The notes under the pieces: generated by a model
What the model was told of the DNA's origin: nothing
Databases searched by the model: none
Seen by the model: the letters and a program-made list of their open reading frames with translations, nothing else
Shown here: positions 43,941 through 53,734 of the stretch, one piece after another
How the letters are laid out: every line of letters starts with the position of its first letter
Numbering within the stretch: the stretch's first letter is position 1
Made by a program: the position numbers and the translations under genes
Assembly (NCBI GenBank): GCA_964538615.1
Contig: CAZIGK010000005.1
Span: forward strand, 62,001 to 126,000
Origin: CAZIGK01 sp964538615
Lineage (GTDB): Bacteria; Pseudomonadota; Alphaproteobacteria; Rickettsiales; RI-342
Direction of reading: 5' to 3'
DNA: 64,000 nt

Positions 43941-44561
43941 ATGCCGAGTAAACGTTTGCTCATTGCCCGTCACGGCAACACGTTTGATGCAGGTCAGACT
44001 CCGTTACGTGTTGGCAAGCGCACCGATTTGCCTCTTTCAACCAGCGGGCAACAGCAGGCGGAAAAACTGGGTGCCTATTTACGTCAACAGGGGATTCTGG
44101 TGGATGAGGTCTATACCAGTAGCCTGAAGCGCACCCAGCAAACCGCCGAAATTGCGCTGCGTGCCGCAGGTCAGCAGCCGCCTATGCTGGCGCGTAGCCT
44201 GTTTGACGAGATTGACTATGGGCCGGATGAAGGCAAGCCGGAAGCCGACGTGATTGCCCGGATTGGCGAGCAGGCTCTGGCCGATTGGGACAGTCAAGCG
44301 ACGGTACCTGATGGATGGGACGTGGACCCGGAAGTTCTGGTACATGGCTGGATGGAGTTTGTGCGGGATATTTTATGTGGTTCCGCGCAGACCATTCTGG
44401 TGGTAACCAGCAATGGTACGGCACGATTTGCGCCACATATTACAGGGGATTTTGAGGCGTTTCGCCAGAAGTATACGCTGAAACTGGGCACGGGGGCACT
44501 GGCGGATTTTCGATGGCAGAACCATCACTGGCAAGTGGACGGTTGGAATATTCGTCCGTAG
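43941..44561 (+). CDS. Histidine phosphatase family protein (phosphoglycerate-mutase-like)
   Basis: 206 aa; phosphohistidine motif ARHGNTF at residues ~8-14, then VYTSSLKRTQQTAE with the second Arg, and a late GTGALADF stretch. The frame to 43899 starts in kdsB context; the ATG at 43941 has GGGAG upstream. Substrate unknown; could be a phosphoglycerate mutase, alpha-ribazole phosphatase or sugar phosphatase. Confidence 0.82.
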   Translation: MPSKRLLIARHGNTFDAGQTPLRVGKRTDLPLSTSGQQQAEKLGAYLRQQGILVDEVYTSSLKRTQQTAEIALRAAGQQPPMLARSLFDEIDYGPDEGKPEADVIARIGEQALADWDSQATVPDGWDVDPEVLVHGWMEFVRDILCGSAQTILVVTSNGTARFAPHITGDFEAFRQKYTLKLGTGALADFRWQNHHWQVDGWNIRP

Positions 44562-44629
44562 GGGGATTGCATACGCCTGCACAGGTATGACGCTAGCCAA
44601 CAGGTCTTACCCCGGAGGTGGATACAGCG

Positions 44630-46015
44630 TTACCGGCGGTTTTTTTTCTTGCCGCCTTGCGGTGCGGAGGTTTTTTTAACGTAGGGGTTCTCGTTTTTGC
44701 GTAGCATCAGGCGCACGGGTACACCGGGCATATCGAACTGCTCGCGCAGGCCGTTTAGCAAGTAGCGGCGGTAACTATCCGGTAATTGATCCGGCTTGCT
44801 GACGAACAGCACAAAGCTAGGCGGGCGCGTATTGACCTGGGTCATGTAGCGAATGCGCAGGCGGTTGTTGCCAGCCATGGGCGGCGGATGCATGATGAGC
44901 ATATCCTGCAGAAACTCATTCAATTTGGCAGTAGGAACGCGGCGGTTCCAGACATCAAAGGCGCGAATGGCGGCTTTCAGGACATCGTCCACTTTTTGTT
45001 TTTTCAGAGCGGATAGTGTGACAACCGGAACGCCTTTGATTTGGGGTAGTGCCTCGTCAATGGCGTCTTCCAGCCCTTTGAGGTAGGTTTTGGTATCGGT
45101 CACGGTATCCCATTTATTGATAGCGATGACGATAGCGCGGCCTTCATCCACCACATGTTGCAGGATGGTCATATCCTGTTTGCTGAAGGGTTCGCTGGCG
45201 TCCATCATCATCACCGCGACATGGGCAAAACGCAGGGCACGAAAGGCATCGTGCACGGCCAGTTTTTCCAGATCTTCCCGCACATGGGTGCGGCGGCGAA
45301 CCCCGGCGGTATCAATGAGGGTGAGGTGACGGTCCTGATAATGGTAGGGGACGGCAATGGCGTCCCGCGTGATGCCGGCTTCCGGCCCGGTGAGGACGCG
45401 GTTACTGCCGAGAAGGGCATTCATGAGGGTAGATTTACCCGCATTTGGGCGACCGATAATGGCGATTTGCAGTTGTTTGGCTTCTTCCGCAAATTGGGGG
45501 GCGCCTTCTTCCTGCACCTGGCTTTCGTAAGGCAACAGTGAATCGAACAAATCAGCCAGCCCATGGCCGTGCGCGGCTGACAGCGCCAGCGGTTGCCCCA
45601 GCCCCAGTGACCAGGCTTCCGCGATGAGCATTTCCACATTGAAACCATCGCATTTATTCATGGCGAGCACGACCGGGCGATCCGAGCGGCGTAATTCTTC
45701 AGCGATAATCTGGTCGTAGGGGGTGACGCCATCTTTGGCATCCAGCAGGAAGAGGATGACATCGGCGGCCATAATGGCATCTTCCGTTTGCTGGCGCATC
45801 CGGTTTTCCAGCCCGTCTTCGGTATCGGATTCTTCCATGCCTGCGGTATCAATGAGGCGGAAGGACATGGAGGCGATATGACCTTCACCTTCCCGCCAGT
45901 CGCGGGTGACGCCTGGGCGGTCATCCACTAAGGCATGTTGGGTGCCGGTGAGCCGGTTGAACAGAGTGGATTTTCCGACATTCGGGCGGCCCACGATGGC
46001 GAGGGTAAAGGGCAT
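44630..46015 (-). CDS. der: Ribosome-assembly GTPase Der (EngA)
   Basis: 461 aa with two tandem GTPase domains: G1 GRPNVGKST at residues 9-17 and a second GRPNAGKST near 190; G4 NKCD and NKWD; and a C-terminal KH-like domain. The extreme C-terminus is Lys/Arg-rich. Needed for 50S maturation. Last gene of the guaA-TPR-bamB-der run, 19 bp after bamB. Confidence 0.96.
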   Translation of the reverse strand: MPFTLAIVGRPNVGKSTLFNRLTGTQHALVDDRPGVTRDWREGEGHIASMSFRLIDTAGMEESDTEDGLENRMRQQTEDAIMAADVILFLLDAKDGVTPYDQIIAEELRRSDRPVVLAMNKCDGFNVEMLIAEAWSLGLGQPLALSAAHGHGLADLFDSLLPYESQVQEEGAPQFAEEAKQLQIAIIGRPNAGKSTLMNALLGSNRVLTGPEAGITRDAIAVPYHYQDRHLTLIDTAGVRRRTHVREDLEKLAVHDAFRALRFAHVAVMMMDASEPFSKQDMTILQHVVDEGRAIVIAINKWDTVTDTKTYLKGLEDAIDEALPQIKGVPVVTLSALKKQKVDDVLKAAIRAFDVWNRRVPTAKLNEFLQDMLIMHPPPMAGNNRLRIRYMTQVNTRPPSFVLFVSKPDQLPDSYRRYLLNGLREQFDMPGVPVRLMLRKNENPYVKKTSAPQGGKKKNRR

Positions 46016-46034
46016 GGCTGGGGTATCCCGTTGG

Positions 46035-47429
46035 TTATTTCAGTTGCACCAGTTTGGCATCCTGCGTGATGAACCACAGGGCGTCTTGGGTAATGGCGGG
46101 CATGTCTGCAATGCCAGAGGGGAGCATATCTTCTATCTGAACCGTTTTGCCATTCAGGGCATTGAGTCGCACGATATCTCCGGCGTTGCTGAACAGCCAG
46201 ACTTCGCTGTTGATGACGGCAGGCCCAATCCAGCGGGTAGTATCTTCCAGTGTATCATCCAGAGTAGGGAGATGCTGTACCCAGACAACCCGTCCATCTT
46301 CCCGTTGGATGGCAGCAATGCGAAGATCCTGCATCAGGACAAACAGGGCATTGCCGGCCATCCACATGCCCAGCACGCCGGGGCTTTCCACATGCCAGAC
46401 GGGAAGACCGGAACGAAAATCCAGTGCCGTAATTGCGCCGGCATGGTTGGCAATGTAGATGCGACCATCTGCCAGAAAGGGTTGCCCGACAAAATGGTTG
46501 AGAGTAGCGCCGGCATCTGTGCGGCGATTGCTTTCCACCTGCGCACGCCAGACTTCTCGTCCGTCATTCATGCGGAGCAGATAGACCTCGCCGGAGGCGA
46601 AGGGGGCAACGACACCTTTACCGGCGACGGCGGCGGATGGAGTGTGCAGCCCGCCTGCGCTATCGGTAATGGCGCGGTGTTCCCATAACAGGCGGCCATC
46701 ATCCTGCGCGTAGGCTTGCAGACGGTTATCGGCGGTGAGGAGGTAGAGGTTGCCATCTGCCAGTTTGGGGGCGGAACGAATGGGCAGGTACAGATGACGT
46801 TTCCAGCGGGTGCTGCCATCCGTTGCGGAAAGCGCAGCCAGCATGCCGCTACCGCTGGCGGCAAAAAGGGTATCCCCTGCGAGAGCAAGGCCGCCACCGG
46901 GGAGCGGTTCTTCTGGTTCTTGTTTGCTGAGCAGAACCATCCATTTATCATCCAGTGTGGTGCGGTCGTGAGCACTGACATATCCCATGGCATCCATGGC
47001 ATAGACCATTTTTTCACCGACCACGGGCTGGCTGGCTGTCATGTAGTTCCAGCCTTCAGCATCCCCTGCGCTGGTGCTCTCGGTATCTCCGATCAATGGG
47101 GATGGCCCAGCTAAATTACCCATACTGTTCATGGTGTTACCGCCAATTTGTAGCCATAGGTTCTGGGATTCGGTATCCGGCAGGGAAATGGCATCTTCGG
47201 GTAAGGCGGTATCGGCGCTTAAGGGTTCGCTTTCGTTGAAAACGGCAATACGGTCACGTTTGGCGGGAAGCGGGATGTCTTCCTCTGAAAAATAGCGGAT
47301 TCCCGGCATATCTTGCAATTCACTACAGCCCGTCATGCAAAGCAGCAGGGCGCATAGCCAGAGGCTCAACCGACGTGGGGTTGTCTGGTGATGTAGGAAA
47401 GGTGACGGGAAACCGATGTGTTGTGACAT
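46035..47429 (-). CDS. bamB: BamB beta-propeller lipoprotein of the outer-membrane assembly complex
   Basis: 464 aa; signal peptide with lipobox ending MTGC (Cys35), then an eight-bladed PQQ-type propeller with repeated motifs such as YAMDAMGYVSAHD, GMLAALSATDGSTRW and GAITALDFRSGLPVW. It helps BamA fold outer-membrane proteins. Between the TPR gene and der, the common order. N-terminal ~80 residues before the propeller are longer than in E. coli. Confidence 0.9.
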   Translation of the reverse strand: MSQHIGFPSPFLHHQTTPRRLSLWLCALLLCMTGCSELQDMPGIRYFSEEDIPLPAKRDRIAVFNESEPLSADTALPEDAISLPDTESQNLWLQIGGNTMNSMGNLAGPSPLIGDTESTSAGDAEGWNYMTASQPVVGEKMVYAMDAMGYVSAHDRTTLDDKWMVLLSKQEPEEPLPGGGLALAGDTLFAASGSGMLAALSATDGSTRWKRHLYLPIRSAPKLADGNLYLLTADNRLQAYAQDDGRLLWEHRAITDSAGGLHTPSAAVAGKGVVAPFASGEVYLLRMNDGREVWRAQVESNRRTDAGATLNHFVGQPFLADGRIYIANHAGAITALDFRSGLPVWHVESPGVLGMWMAGNALFVLMQDLRIAAIQREDGRVVWVQHLPTLDDTLEDTTRWIGPAVINSEVWLFSNAGDIVRLNALNGKTVQIEDMLPSGIADMPAITQDALWFITQDAKLVQLK

Positions 47430-47443
47430 GATGATGCGAGGGG

Positions 47444-48124
47444 TCAGGGGGTGGTGGGGGCGGGAGATGCAGCTTTGGGGGCAGAAGAAGTCTGAGCGAC
47501 AGGGCTATGTCCCAGTGCAGAGAGCATCTGGCGTGCCTGATCCCGCATGGCTTGCGGTGCGGCGGCATCTTCAGACAGTTGTTGTAACTGGGTGAGTGCC
47601 TGATCGGGTTGGTTCTGCTGAAGTTGCAGTCCGGCGTGCATCCAGATGGCTAAGGCCGCGAATGGGCGACCCGGAGCCGATGCTTCCGTGAGCAGCGTGG
47701 CGGCATCTTCCGCGCCTAGCAGTGCGATGCGTAGGCGTGCGAGATCCGCCAGTGCGGTATCTTCCTGCTTTAGCAATGGACGCAGAGCCGTCATGGCCTC
47801 TTTAGGATCGGTGGGAGCGAGCATTTTGGCTTCTTGCAGGCGGGCAAGCGTGGCAAACCCTTCATGGGAGCCTGCCTGCAAAGCAGCAAGCGCGTTTTTG
47901 GCCTCCGGTGCTTGTTGATTCTGTTGCGCCGAAAGAGCTGCAAACCATTGCTGTGCGGCTTGTTCTGCCTGGTGATTTTGCCATGCGTGCCAGCTTTGGC
48001 GGAGAATGACCCCCAGCACCAGCGCGCCGGCCAGTCCCAGCACAAAGGGGGCATAGGTACGAATGGCTCGTTGTACTTTTTCCTGTTTCAGGTCTTCTTC
48101 AATCTCGCGCAGCAGGTCGCTCAT
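47444..48124 (-). CDS. TPR-type membrane protein (YfgM-like, BamB neighbour)
   Basis: 226 aa: MSDLLREIEEDLKQEK start, one membrane helix (~30-48), then helical repeats of TPR_21 style in the periplasm, and an Ala/Pro-rich end. YfgM partners with SecYEG-PpiD in enterobacteria; here role is inferred from the yfgM-bamB-der order. The frame extends to 48205 into guaA but the family start is 48124. Confidence 0.85.
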   Translation of the reverse strand: MSDLLREIEEDLKQEKVQRAIRTYAPFVLGLAGALVLGVILRQSWHAWQNHQAEQAAQQWFAALSAQQNQQAPEAKNALAALQAGSHEGFATLARLQEAKMLAPTDPKEAMTALRPLLKQEDTALADLARLRIALLGAEDAATLLTEASAPGRPFAALAIWMHAGLQLQQNQPDQALTQLQQLSEDAAAPQAMRDQARQMLSALGHSPVAQTSSAPKAASPAPTTP

Positions 48125-48195
48125 GGGGTGGTTCCGTCTGTTAGGAAAAATGGGGTGGTGTATCAGGGAGGTGATGGCTTTTGAAGGTGTTTTGG

Positions 48196-49755
48196 TTATT
48201 CCCATTCAATGGTGCCGGGGGGTTTGCTGGTGATGTCGTAGGTGACGCGGTTGATACCGCGCACTTCGTTGATGAGGCGGTTAGCTACGCGGCCAAGGAA
48301 TTCATGATCGAAATGGTAATAGTCTGCGGTCATGCCGTCTGTGGAGGTGACAGCACGCAGGGCGCAGACATATTCGTAGGTGCGGGCGTCTCCCATGACG
48401 CCGACCGTTTTGACTGGCAGCAAGACCACAAAGGCTTGCCAGATGGCATCGTAGAGATTGGCGGCGCGTATTTCTTCGATGAAAATTGCATCGGCCTTTT
48501 GCAAAATGGCGACTTTCTCCGGGGTAACCTCTCCGGGGATGCGGATGGCCAGACCGGGGCCGGGAAAAGGATGGCGCTGCACCATGCGGTGGCTCATCCC
48601 CAATGCGATACCGAGGGCGCGTACTTCATCCTTGAACAATTCCCGCACGGGTTCCAGCAGTTTTAAGCGCATCCGCTCTGGCAGGCCACCGACATTATGG
48701 TGGGATTTAATGGTTTGGCTGGGGCCGCCATGCACCGAAACAGATTCGATTACATCCGGATACAGGGTGCCTTGGGCGAGGAAGTCAATCTGCCCTACAT
48801 CTGCGGCCAGCGTTGCACATTCGGCGTCAAAGACTTCTATGAACGTTTGCCCAATGATTTTGCGTTTTTGTTCGGGATCTGTGATGCCGGAGAGCCGCGA
48901 GAAAAACGTGGCGCTGGCATCCACGTGGCGGATGGGAATGTGAAAATCTTCGCGGAACATGGTGAGAACCTGATCGGCTTCGACCTGACGCAGCAACCCT
49001 GTATCCACGAACACACAATGCAGTTGCTTGCCAATGGCCCGGTGAATGAGTGCGGCGACCACAGAGGAGTCCACCCCGCCACTGACGGCGCAAAGGACGT
49101 GTTTTTCCCCCACTTGTGCACGGATGCGGGCGATGGATTCTTCCATGAAGGCGTTCATATTCCAGTCACCGGAACAGCCACAGATACGGTGCGTGAAATT
49201 GCGCAACAATGCGCTGCCGTGAGGGGTGTGCATGACTTCCGGGTGGAATTGCACGGCATAAAAATGGCGTGATGTATCCGCAATGGCGGCGAAGGGAGCG
49301 GAATCGGTACGGGCAATGACCTGAAAGCCATCGGGGATACGGGTCACGCTATCGCCATGGCTCATCCACACCTGTTCACGGGTGCCCACTTGCCATACGC
49401 CCTCTGTTAGGGCAGAGGGTTGAACGACATCTACAAAGGTGCGGCCAAACTCCCGGTGGTCGGAGGAGGCCACAGCACCGCCCAACGCATCGCACATCAG
49501 TTGCATGCCGTAGCAAATGCCAAGGATGGGATAGCCCATGGCAAAAACATTCGCCGTCAGGCGGGGCGCGTCTCCCTCCGTGACGGAAGCGGGGCCGCCG
49601 GAGAGAATAATGCCTTTGGGATTGTAGGTGCGGATGAAGTCTTCCGTCACATGGCAGGGGTGTATTTCTGCATAGACACCATGCTCCCGCACGCGGCGGG
49701 CAATGAGCTGGGTGACCTGAGAACCAAAATCCAGAATAAGCAGGCGATCATGCAT
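48196..49755 (-). CDS. guaA: GMP synthase (glutamine-hydrolysing)
   Basis: 519 aa. The glutaminase domain has nucleophile Cys81 in GICYGMQL and FHPEV; the ATP pyrophosphatase domain has SGGVDSSV; the C-terminus TSKPPGTIEWE is typical. Final step of GMP synthesis, and first gene of the minus operon leading to der. Confidence 0.97.
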   Translation of the reverse strand: MHDRLLILDFGSQVTQLIARRVREHGVYAEIHPCHVTEDFIRTYNPKGIILSGGPASVTEGDAPRLTANVFAMGYPILGICYGMQLMCDALGGAVASSDHREFGRTFVDVVQPSALTEGVWQVGTREQVWMSHGDSVTRIPDGFQVIARTDSAPFAAIADTSRHFYAVQFHPEVMHTPHGSALLRNFTHRICGCSGDWNMNAFMEESIARIRAQVGEKHVLCAVSGGVDSSVVAALIHRAIGKQLHCVFVDTGLLRQVEADQVLTMFREDFHIPIRHVDASATFFSRLSGITDPEQKRKIIGQTFIEVFDAECATLAADVGQIDFLAQGTLYPDVIESVSVHGGPSQTIKSHHNVGGLPERMRLKLLEPVRELFKDEVRALGIALGMSHRMVQRHPFPGPGLAIRIPGEVTPEKVAILQKADAIFIEEIRAANLYDAIWQAFVVLLPVKTVGVMGDARTYEYVCALRAVTSTDGMTADYYHFDHEFLGRVANRLINEVRGINRVTYDITSKPPGTIEWE

Positions 49756-50033
49756 GGGGAAGTATGCTCCGCAATAATATCATGGCGCATGAAACGCATT
49801 CCCTGTGCCAATGTCAAGCTCTGGAGCCGTGTAAACGACACAAGCGCCCCTGTTCTTTGTTGGGGAGCTACTATATCTAGTGTGGTACCTGCGGTGCCCT
49901 TGAGCGGGATATGCGATGTTATTACCATATATTGAGGTCGACCCTGCGATAAAACACAAAAAATGGGTTGCAGTTCATAGGTAACTCGTCTACGGTGAAC
50001 TAAATACAGTATGTGTAAGGTGTAAATGAAACC

Positions 50034-51707
50034 ATGCGGCTGTTAGGCTTAATTGTTGCCCTTGTGATAGGGTTTGGCTCGTATCTCTTCCTCCAAAAGC
50101 TTATGCATAAGGAGGAGGCGCCTCAGGCCGTGCCCATTGTGGAAACGAAATATGTTGAAAAAAAGGTGGTCACCAAAAACATCATTGCGGCCTCTATGGA
50201 GATTCCTGTGGGTACGCGTTTGGAGGCGAAGCACCTGAAGGTTCAGCCGTGGCCTGAAGAGCTGGTGCTGCCACATTTTGTGCTGGCTGATCGTCCGGTG
50301 GATGCACCCAAAGATGAGCAAAAAGTCTCTTATGGGATGGAGTCTCTGGTTGGTCTGGTGACGCGGTCAAATTTTCAGGTGAATGAACCAATGATTCGCA
50401 GCAAGCTGGGCAATCCTGATGACCCTAGTTTCCTGGCGGCGTCTTTGGAGTCTGGGATGCGTGCGGTAACGATTCGTACCAGCGGGTTAAATGGTGTGTC
50501 TGGCTTTGTGTACCCTGGTGATAAAGTGGATTTGCTACTGAATTTTAAGTTGGATTTAGATGGTGCTGCTGCGGGATTTGCGCCTCAGGCTGAGGGTCGC
50601 AAGGCCAGTGTTGAGGTGGTAGAGACTATTCTGAGCAATGTTAAGGTGATTGCGGTTGATCAGAAGGCGATGTCTCACACTGGTGAGCCGCCACGAGCTG
50701 CGTCTGCCTTTACGCTGGCTCTAAACCAGTTTGATGCGCAGAAGGTGAAGTTGGCAGAAAAAATGGGAACGGTGATTGCGGTGTTGCGTTCTATTGAGGA
50801 TGGTGAGGATACATCTATTCCGCGTCCAACACTAGAGGCGGATTTGACCCGCCTGACGCCACCGGCTTATATTCCTGTCATGTATGACCAGAATAGTGAT
50901 TATGTGATACCCACCGTTGATTTGTTTGGTGCGGTGGATGGTCTGGCCGAGAATGACCCGGCATTGAAGGTGCGCCGATTGATGGAGGGTTTGTCTTCCG
51001 AAGAGCGTGCCCAGCTTTCTAATGTGTTTGCGCAGCAAGGGGTTGCGGGTGCCATTGGGTATTTGAAGTCCCTAAAAGGGAATGCGGCAGGGCAGGAGAT
51101 TGCCGGATTGCTGGCGGGCATGGATGCTAATACTCAGGGGCGCATTATGAATGCGTTGGCCGGTGGTGAAGCGGCAACCATTGTGAAGGCGCTGGCAGGT
51201 ATTGGAAACGACGAGGCTGCACGTGAGTTGCGCAGGCTGTTCCGTCAGTTGCCTGCAGAGATTCAGTCCGATATTGTGCGTACACTTGCGCAAAAAGGGC
51301 CGAAAGGTATGGAAGAGGTGGCTACGCGCTATGCTGACAATGCAACGGTGCAGGAGATTGCCAAGCTGTTTAATGGCCTGTCGCCTGCTCGTCAGGAAGA
51401 AGTTGCCCGTGCCTTGGCGGAAGGGTTAAGTGAACAACTGGTTGCGGCGCTGAATGAGGTGATGAACCAGAATGTCTCTGAATCCTTACGGCAAAATATG
51501 GGGCAGTTTGGTGGTGACGTCAGTTCTCAAATTGCGGAGCGTCTGGGCGGCAATAAGGCGCAGGAAAATACAGCAGGTAAGCCGAGCTTGTCGGATATGG
51601 TGAATGAGATGGATTTGACCGGATCTGGCAGTGATGAAGACAAAGGAATCTCTGTGCGAGTCATTCGCGGAGTTAACGAAGAAACCGTAGAGGTGAGTTA
51701 CCCATGA
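50034..51707 (+). CDS. cpaB: CpaB/RcpC Flp pilus assembly protein with a large helical insertion
   Basis: 557 aa; typical CpaB is 250-310 aa. The N-terminal membrane anchor (residues 1-21) is followed by a SAF domain (IPVGTRLEAKHLK, ~57-70), and the RcpC core through ~295 with GMRAVTIRTSGLNGVSGFVYPGDKVDLLL. Residues ~305-510 form helical repeats (GLSSEERAQLSNVF, GLSPARQEEVARAL, LPAEIQSDIVRTL) resembling MgtE/FliG-type armadillo helices. The usual C-terminal VRVIRG..VEV strand then follows at ~541. It is first gene of the Tad-like operon and overlaps cpaC by 4 bases. Confidence 0.88.
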   Translation: MRLLGLIVALVIGFGSYLFLQKLMHKEEAPQAVPIVETKYVEKKVVTKNIIAASMEIPVGTRLEAKHLKVQPWPEELVLPHFVLADRPVDAPKDEQKVSYGMESLVGLVTRSNFQVNEPMIRSKLGNPDDPSFLAASLESGMRAVTIRTSGLNGVSGFVYPGDKVDLLLNFKLDLDGAAAGFAPQAEGRKASVEVVETILSNVKVIAVDQKAMSHTGEPPRAASAFTLALNQFDAQKVKLAEKMGTVIAVLRSIEDGEDTSIPRPTLEADLTRLTPPAYIPVMYDQNSDYVIPTVDLFGAVDGLAENDPALKVRRLMEGLSSEERAQLSNVFAQQGVAGAIGYLKSLKGNAAGQEIAGLLAGMDANTQGRIMNALAGGEAATIVKALAGIGNDEAARELRRLFRQLPAEIQSDIVRTLAQKGPKGMEEVATRYADNATVQEIAKLFNGLSPARQEEVARALAEGLSEQLVAALNEVMNQNVSESLRQNMGQFGGDVSSQIAERLGGNKAQENTAGKPSLSDMVNEMDLTGSGSDEDKGISVRVIRGVNEETVEVSYP

Positions 51708-53140
51708 TGCCGGTTCGTTCCATGATGAAAGCCATGACCTGTACGGTGGCGCTTGCATTGGGTTTTGCAGCGTTTATCAGCGAAGCCTTAGCTGCCACCA
51801 CGCAGATACAGGTGCCGGTTAGCCGTTCTGAACTTCTGGTTCTGCCGGAAGGCATTGAGCAGGTAGTGATTGCTGACCCCAATATTGCGGATGTGTTTGT
51901 GCATGGCGCGACACGTGTGTCTGTGGTCGGCAAGGCATTGGGATCCACGTCTCTGCGTATTTTTGACGAGAATGGTAATCTCGTGACGGATGCAGTGGTG
52001 AAAGTGACGTATGATTTGCCGGAGATTCGTCAGGCCGTGAAAAACTTTTTCCCCAATGAGCGTGTGGGAATTGAAACGGTGAATGATAACGTGGCTATTA
52101 CAGGGATGATTAGCGATGCACAGACCGCCAAGAGTGTGGTGGATGTGGTTGAAGAGTATTTAAACGAGGAGCGTCTTTCTCCGGATGAGCCTGCGAAGGT
52201 GATTAATCTGGCGAAAATACGTTCCGGACAGCAGGTGCTTTTACGTGTGCGTATTGGAGAGCTGGAGCGCCGTACGTTGAAAAATCTCGGCGTCAATCTG
52301 GCGGCTGCACGCTCTGTAGGGAATTATGTGTTTCAGTTTGCTACCGGCTCTGGTGCGCAGAGCTTTTTTGGAGATGATCAGGCATTTGGCGGCTCTCCTT
52401 TCCGGTTGCCATCAGGGGATAGCTTTCTGACGGCTGGCGGCGGCATTCGCTCTGGTAATAATGCTTTGGGTGCCGTGTTGGATGCACTGGAGCAGGATGG
52501 TCTGTTCAAGGTGCTGGCGGAGCCGAACCTGACGGCCATGTCGGGTGAAAATGCCGAGTTTTTGGTAGGGGGAGAGTTTCCTATCCCGGTATCGCAAGGC
52601 AATGGTGGGGTGAGTGTGCAGTTCCGTGAATATGGGATTGGGGTGCAGTTTACGCCGCTGGTGCTTTCTCCGGATCGGATACGTTTGGTGGTACAGCCTG
52701 AAGTTTCTGAAATTGACACGTCTCTGACGGTGGATACGGGCACAGGCTCTGAGAACGGGGTGCCCGCTCTGACGACTCGCCGCGTCAAGACCACGATTGA
52801 GCTTGCTCCAGGCGAAGGTTTTATGTTGGCAGGGTTGATTAGCGATCAGGTGTCAACCTCTGTGAATGAGGTGCCGGGTGTGGCGGAGATTCCGTTGGTG
52901 AGTTCATTATTCCGCAGCACGTCTTTCCGTCGGAGTGAGCGCGAGCTGGTGGTGGCTGTGACCCCTTATCTGGTGGATCCGGTGGCGGGGACGGAGATTC
53001 GTTTGCCTGCGGATGACTATCGCACGCCTTCTTTGATGGAGCAGGTGTTCTATGGCAGCATTGGTCACTCAACCAAAGAGACCATGCGTATTTCGCAAAC
53101 GCCTTCTGTGGAAGGTCCTATTGGCTTCATGGTGGATTAA
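51704..53140 (+). CDS. cpaC: CpaC/RcpA secretin, outer-membrane channel
   Basis: 478 aa. Signal peptide, N-terminal pilus-secretin domain (ISRSELLVLPEGIEQVVIADPNIADVFV type), BON-like region (~110-150), and C-terminal secretin domain with VLAEPNLTAMSGENAEFLVGGEFPIPV and VVAVTPYLVDP. It forms the outer-membrane pore for the pilus. Start overlaps cpaB. Confidence 0.93.
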   Translation: MMPVRSMMKAMTCTVALALGFAAFISEALAATTQIQVPVSRSELLVLPEGIEQVVIADPNIADVFVHGATRVSVVGKALGSTSLRIFDENGNLVTDAVVKVTYDLPEIRQAVKNFFPNERVGIETVNDNVAITGMISDAQTAKSVVDVVEEYLNEERLSPDEPAKVINLAKIRSGQQVLLRVRIGELERRTLKNLGVNLAAARSVGNYVFQFATGSGAQSFFGDDQAFGGSPFRLPSGDSFLTAGGGIRSGNNALGAVLDALEQDGLFKVLAEPNLTAMSGENAEFLVGGEFPIPVSQGNGGVSVQFREYGIGVQFTPLVLSPDRIRLVVQPEVSEIDTSLTVDTGTGSENGVPALTTRRVKTTIELAPGEGFMLAGLISDQVSTSVNEVPGVAEIPLVSSLFRSTSFRRSERELVVAVTPYLVDPVAGTEIRLPADDYRTPSLMEQVFYGSIGHSTKETMRISQTPSVEGPIGFMVD

Positions 53141-53141
53141 G

Positions 53142-53708
53142 ATGATGCGTAAAACACTGCTTATTGCCCTTTCAGCCTGTGTTATCAATGCCTGTAGCCA
53201 CATTCCAAACGCGGCTTATAACAGCCGTACGGGGCCGGAAGCATTGCTGGATGTATCATCTGAGCAAGTGAGTGTGAGCCTGAACACTGCACAGGGGCTG
53301 GATCAGTTGGTAGAATGGCTGAATGATGATCAGCCTACCCGGATTGAACTTTATTGTGCTTCTATGGATGATATTTGCGGTCAGGCACAGGAGATCATTG
53401 AGCAGTTTGCGGTGCCGTACGATGTGTATGTGGATCCACTGAATCAGGCGACACTGGTGTATGATCGGGTGGTGGCGAGAGATTGCGACCACCGTTTTAT
53501 GAGCAATCATATTAACCCGTATAACCTGAACCATCCGACATTTGGTTGCGCGATGGCCGTGAACCAACTACAGATGATTGCGGATAAGCAGCAAATTATT
53601 TCTCCGGCCTTGACAGATTATCAGGATGCGAGAAAAATGGTGCAAACGCCAGAGAAATACCTGCAGCCAAGTGCGCTTGAAACGGATGCGGGTAGCCTGA
53701 TACAGTAA
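53142..53708 (+). CDS. cpaD: CpaD-family pilus assembly lipoprotein
   Basis: 188 aa; lipobox VINAC about Cys18. Later NHPTFGCAMAVNQLQMIADKQQI and DYQDARKM fit CpaD's NP..FGCA...N and D..R pattern. Starts 2 bp after cpaC, so it belongs to the operon; the open frame into cpaC is not used. Confidence 0.85.
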   Translation: MMRKTLLIALSACVINACSHIPNAAYNSRTGPEALLDVSSEQVSVSLNTAQGLDQLVEWLNDDQPTRIELYCASMDDICGQAQEIIEQFAVPYDVYVDPLNQATLVYDRVVARDCDHRFMSNHINPYNLNHPTFGCAMAVNQLQMIADKQQIISPALTDYQDARKMVQTPEKYLQPSALETDAGSLIQ

Positions 53709-53734
53709 TTCTTTAGATACGTAAGAAGGAAGAG

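Noticed and set aside
44570..44589. Hairpin CATACGCCTG / CAGGTATG after the histidine phosphatase
   Set aside because: No T-run follows on the plus strand, and the stem has a bulge, so it is not called a terminator.
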